Below are positions 60,401 to 64,000 of a stretch of 64,000 nucleotides of DNA, piece after piece. The stretch covers positions 91,336 through 155,335 of the forward strand of contig NZ_JAEVHF010000014.1 in assembly GCF_018263925.1 (NCBI RefSeq), in the 5' to 3' direction. The notes under the pieces were generated by a model. That model was not told where the DNA came from, ran no database searches, and worked only from the letters and a program-made list of their open reading frames with translations. How positions within the stretch are numbered: position 1 is the first letter of the stretch; every line of letters begins with the position of its first letter. Both the position numbers and the translations under genes were made by a program. Source of the stretch: Kistimonas asteriae (GTDB lineage: Bacteria; Pseudomonadota; Gammaproteobacteria; Pseudomonadales; Endozoicomonadaceae).

Positions 60401-63400
60401 CATCCACACCGGTATAGCTGTCACCATTATTGGAGCTGATATCGAGTTTGAAATAGCGGTATGTGGCAGGTTCATCGAGCTCGAAGTCCTTCACTTCGCG
60501 CAGTGACCAGTCCGTCACACTGCTATGACTGTCAATCACTTCGAAGTTCACGCCATCGTTACTGCCCAGCAGTTGCCAGTCCCTGGGTTCCCGTCCCTGA
60601 TCACGGCCAATTGCCTTGAGGTCATAGCGCCATACCGTAATCGGCTCGCCTGTATCCACCTGCAACCAGCCGGAACTGCCGGCTGTTGCCCAGGAATTAG
60701 CGTTATTTGCACTGCTGGCGTCAACGCCGTCAAAGGCTTTATGAGCCGCATAATCCGCCGTGGCCTGACCACTGGCACTCACCACAAAGCCCTGATCCGT
60801 GTTGGACGTCATGGTCGGTACCGTCGGGTCCGTCATGTTGCCGTCTGCGACGGCTGTCGGGCCGTCATTAACGGATGTCACATCAAAGGTGAGTGTCTGT
60901 GCTGCACTGCTGGCCGTTCCGTCACTGACCGTGAACTGGATATCCGCATAATCATCGCCATGGGCATTGGCGACCGGTGTAAAGACCAGCGAACCGATAT
61001 CGTCAGCTGCAATCTCCTGTCCATCACTGACCAACGCCCCATTCAGCCTGAGCTCACCGGCAGCCGGCGTCTGGGTAATGGTGACAGCGTGGAGACTGTC
61101 ACCATCCACGTCACTGAAACCAAAGTCTGCGGCTGAGAAGGTGTAGCTATTGTCCTCTGCCAAGGTAAAGGTGTTATCGGTAGCGACCGGCGCATCGTTG
61201 GTGCCGGTCACCGTGATAGTGGCGGTGGATGTTGATTCTGCGCCTTCATCATCGGACATCACGTAACGCACGGTCACTGTCGCGCTTTCACCACTGGCCA
61301 GGCTGTCGAAGTCACTGCCCGGCACAAACTGCAGCTGGTTATTCACCACGCTGACAGTACCCTGCCCACTTAACGGATTGCCGTCACCATCGACGATCTG
61401 CACGCTGTCGAGACTGAAGTTGGCCGGACCATCGTTATGATCCACATCGGTATCGTTGGCCAATACATCAATGGTGAGGGTTTCATTCTCATGACCGGTT
61501 TTGGTATCCGCACTCGCCACCGGATCATCGTTGGTGCCGGTGACCGTGATGGTGGCCGTTGATTCCGAGGTCGCCCCTTCGTTATCGGACATCACATAAC
61601 GCACGGTGACGGTCGTACTTTCACCATTGGCCAAGCTGTCGAAATCCGACCCCGGCACAAACTGCAGCTGGTTATTCACCACGCTGACAGTACCCTGCCC
61701 ACTTAACGGATTGCCGTCACCATCGACGATCTGCACGCTGTCGAGACTGAAGTTGGCCGGACCATCGTTATGATCCACATCGGTATCGTTGGCCAATACA
61801 TCAATAGTGAGGGTTTCATTCTCATGACCGGTTTTGGTATCCGCACTCGCCACCGGATCATCGTTGGTGCCGGTGACCGTGATGGTCGCCGTGGATTCCG
61901 AGGTCGCCCCTTCGTTATCGGACATCACATAACGCACAGTGACGGTGGAGCTTTCACCGTTGGCCAGGCTGTCGAAGTCACTGCCCGGCACAAACTGCAG
62001 CTGGTTGTTCACCACGCTGACGGTACCCTGGCCGCTTAACGGATTGCCGTCGCCATCGACGATCTGCACGCTGTCGAGGCTGAAGTTGGCCGGACCATCG
62101 TTGTGGTCCACATCCGTGTCATTCGCCAGCACATCAATGGTGAGGGTTTCATTCTCATGACCCGTTTTGGTATCGGCACTCGCCACCGGATCATCGTTGG
62201 TGCCGGTCACGGTGATGGTCGCCGTGGATTCCGAGGTCGCCCCTTCGTTATCGGACATCACATAACGCACGATGACTGTCGTACTTTCACCGTTGGCGAG
62301 ACTGTCAAAATCACTGCCTGGCACAAACTGCAGCTGGTTGTTCACCACGCTGACGGTGCCCTGACCACTTAATGGATTGCCGTCGCCATCCACAATCTGC
62401 ACGCTGTCTAGGCTGAAGTTGGCCGGACCATCGTTATGATCCACATCCGTGTCGTTGGCCAGTACATCGATGGTCAGCGTCTGGTTCTCATGACCAGTGG
62501 CGGTATCAGCACTGGCGACCGGATCGTCATTGGTGCCAGTGACCGTAATGGTGGCTGTGGAAGTCGATTCTGCCCCTTCGTTATCGGACATCACATAACG
62601 CACGGTGACTGTCGTACTTTCACCGTTGGCGAGACTGTCGAAGTCATTGCCCGGCACAAACTGCAGCTGGTTATTCACGACGCTGACCGTGCCCTGACCG
62701 CTTAATGGATTACCGTCGCCATCAACGATCTGCACGCTGTCGAGACTGAAGTTGGCCGGACCATCGTTATGATCCACATCGGTATCGTTAGCCAGCACAT
62801 CAATCGTGAGGGTTTCATTCTCATGACCGGTTTGCGTATCCGCATTCGCCACCGGATCATCATTGGTGCCAGTTACCGTGATGGTGGCTGTTGACGTCGA
62901 TTCTGCCCCTTCGTTATCGGACATCACATAACGCACAGTCACCGTGGAGCTTTCACCGTTGGCCAAACTATCGAAGTCACTGCCGGGGACAAACTGCAGC
63001 TGGTTGTTCACCACGCTGACCGTGCCCTGGCCGGTTAATGGATTGCCGTCGCCATCGACGATCTGCACGCTGTCGAGGCTGAAGTTGGCCGGACCATCGT
63101 TATGATCCACATCCGTGTCGTTGGCCAGTACATCGATGGTCAGCGTCTGGTTCTCATGACCGGTGGCGGTATCAGCACTGGCGACCGGATCGTCATTGGT
63201 ACCAGTGACCGTAATGGTGGCCGTGGAAGTCGATTCTGCCCCTTCATTATCAGACATCACATAACGCACGGTCACCGTCGTACTTTCACCGTTGGCCAGA
63301 CTGTCGAAGTCACTGCCCGGCACAAACTGCAGCTGGTTGTTCACCACGCTGACAGTACCCTGACCGCTTAACGGATTACCGTCACCATCAATGATCTGCA

Positions 63401-64000
63401 CACTGTCGAGACTGAAGTTGGACGGACCATCGTTGTGATCCACATCGGTATCGTTGGCCAGCACATCGAGGGTTAATGTCTGGTTCTCATGACCGGTTTG
63501 CTCATCCGCACTCGCCACCGAATCATCATTGGTGCCGGTGACCGTGATGGTCGCCGTTGACGTTGATTCTGCCCCTTCGTTATCGGACATCACATAACGC
63601 ACGGTCACGGTGGTGCTTTCACCGTTGGCCAAACTATCGAAATCCGTACCCGGCACAAACTGCAGCTGGTTGTTCACCACGCTGACAGTACCCTGACCGC
63701 TTAACGGATTGCCGTCACCATCAATGATCTGCACACTGTCGAGACTGAAGTTGGCCGGGCCATCGTTGTGATCCACATCGGTATCGTTGGCCAGCACATC
63801 GATGGTTAATGTCTGGTTCTCATGACCGGTTTGCGCATCCGCACTCGCGACCGGGTCATCATTGGTGCCGGTGACCGTGATGGTCGCCGTTGACGTCGAT
63901 TCTGCCCCTTCGTTATCGGACATCACATAACGCACGGTCACCGTGGAGCTTTCACCATTGGCCAAACTATCGAAGTCACTGCCCGGCACAAACTGCAGCT
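45444..64000 (-). CDS. Giant type I-secreted repeat adhesin with multiple lectin-like modules, N-terminus outside the window
   Basis: More than 6,180 residues of one open frame that continues past the window edge. In N-to-C order the visible part has about eight near-identical 111-residue VCBS/cadherin-like units (61193-64000), an F5/8C discoidin-like domain (60385-60830) and cadherin-like repeats. Several LamG-type modules follow (about 57935-58515, 56965-57595, 55440-56050), then an L-type lectin-like domain (54090-54725), three more 111-residue units and a PA14 domain (52195-52650). More LamG-type modules come next (50785-51400, 49830-50430, 48815-49390), a carbohydrate-binding-like module (48150-48575) and a last LamG (46030-46745). 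The C-terminus has RTX repeats ([15 protein letters not shown]) and a type I secretion end. Repeats of this kind usually bind Ca2+ and extend the protein from the cell; the lectin modules imply glycan binding. Confidence 0.92.
   Translation of the reverse strand, partial: [6184 protein letters not shown]
45755..45930 (-). other. RTX repeat block near the adhesin C-terminus
   Basis: Ca2+-binding glycine/aspartate nonapeptides ([36 protein letters not shown]) run in series, followed by DTITDFD and a 60-residue acidic end typical of type I secretion signals. Confidence 0.9.
52195..52650 (-). other. PA14 domain of the adhesin
   Basis: About 150 residues with [42 protein letters not shown] and [18 protein letters not shown], the hallmarks of the PA14 beta-barrel that binds sugars in adhesins and glycosidases. 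Confidence 0.8.
52670..53672 (-). repeat. Second, more diverged block of three 111-codon repeats
   Basis: Three consecutive units of the same family as the N-terminal array ([36 protein letters not shown]), more divergent from one another. They separate the L-type lectin-like domain from the PA14 domain. Confidence 0.9.
54090..54725 (-). other. L-type (legume) lectin-like domain of the adhesin
   Basis: About 210 residues with [18 protein letters not shown] at the start, a [12 protein letters not shown] strand, [11 protein letters not shown] and [13 protein letters not shown], which match the conserved strands of legume-type lectin folds found in bacterial surface proteins. Confidence 0.65.
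60385..60830 (-). other. F5/8 type C (discoidin-like) domain of the adhesin
   Basis: About 145 residues with [56 protein letters not shown] and [15 protein letters not shown], the standard order of F5/8C sandwich strands. Such domains bind glycans or phospholipids. Confidence 0.8.
61193..64000 (-). repeat. Array of near-identical 333-bp tandem repeats in the adhesin
   Basis: Eight full units of 333 bp (111 codons), and part of a ninth at the window edge, repeat in step; for example, the [11 protein letters not shown] codons recur every 333 bp from 61526. The final unit (GTNDAPVAT) leads into non-repeat sequence near 61193. Units differ at few sites ([24 protein letters not shown]). The antisense frame stays open periodically, a by-product of the repeat. 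Confidence 0.95.

Noticed and set aside
45573..63371. Many antisense frames of up to 370 codons across the adhesin, several repeating at 333-bp spacing
   Set aside because: They are periodic by-products of the tandem repeats and codon bias of the adhesin gene; none has a start signal or domain.
61193..64000. Regular repeats suggestive of a CRISPR or satellite array
   Set aside because: The 333-bp unit is coding in one frame throughout with protein-level conservation; there are no short repeats with unique spacers.

Overview
The window is gammaproteobacterial chromosome. The housekeeping genes and their order (rluB-scpB-scpA-trpS-yciO-PHP nuclease; purL next to a MltF-type lytic transglycosylase and tadA) fit the Oceanospirillales/Pseudomonadales side of the class. 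A SopB/IpgD-like phosphoinositide phosphatase, a LIM plus DA1-type metallopeptidase and a giant lectin-rich adhesin suggest an animal-associated relative, possibly Endozoicomonadaceae. That placement is an inference from gene content; there is no rRNA here to test it.

Region by region. 1-6032: a mostly minus-strand housekeeping run for chromosome condensation (ScpAB), rRNA pseudouridylation (RluB), tRNA charging (TrpS) and RNA/nucleotide turnover (PHP phosphoesterase). 6161-9503: small envelope and redox genes (YciB, YciI, SH3b-coiled coil protein, DUF2061, SelW-like, TusA-like, ABM). 9484-15897: a MATE exporter, then a four-gene translationally coupled operon of exported paralogues sharing an N-terminal DD/LS-V-GQ motif. 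16004-20585: rlmM (its stop lies inside a 40-bp palindrome), a hydrolase, a Dyp peroxidase, an MscS channel and an unknown protein. 20787-21454: decayed remains of urea ABC transporter ATPase genes (urtD and urtE). 22045-28730: OMPLA phospholipase, YjjX, an RRM protein, YceH, a cupin, the DA1-like peptidase, a ProQ-domain protein and an H-NS family protein. 28775-30352: a gene-poor stretch ending in tRNA-Pro(CGG), whose last 46 bp are duplicated 449 bp downstream, the scar of a site-specific insertion. 30429-34739: class II DAHP synthase, YdcH, an orphan IlvM-like ACT protein behind a possible attenuator, a sulfurtransferase, and small envelope proteins including a 32-aa membrane peptide. 34907-37615: the SopB/IpgD-like putative effector. 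37680-45395: purL, a shortened MltF-like transglycosylase, tadA, a MaoC hydratase and a divergent AraC regulator. 45444-64000: the C-terminal 6,180+ residues of a giant type I-secreted adhesin whose N-terminus lies beyond the window.

The most notable content is the effector candidate, the giant multi-lectin adhesin, the paralogue operon, the bacterial DA1-like LIM peptidase and two genome scars (urtDE decay and the tRNA-Pro duplication). No CRISPR array, complete insertion sequence, secretion apparatus or rRNA operon was seen.
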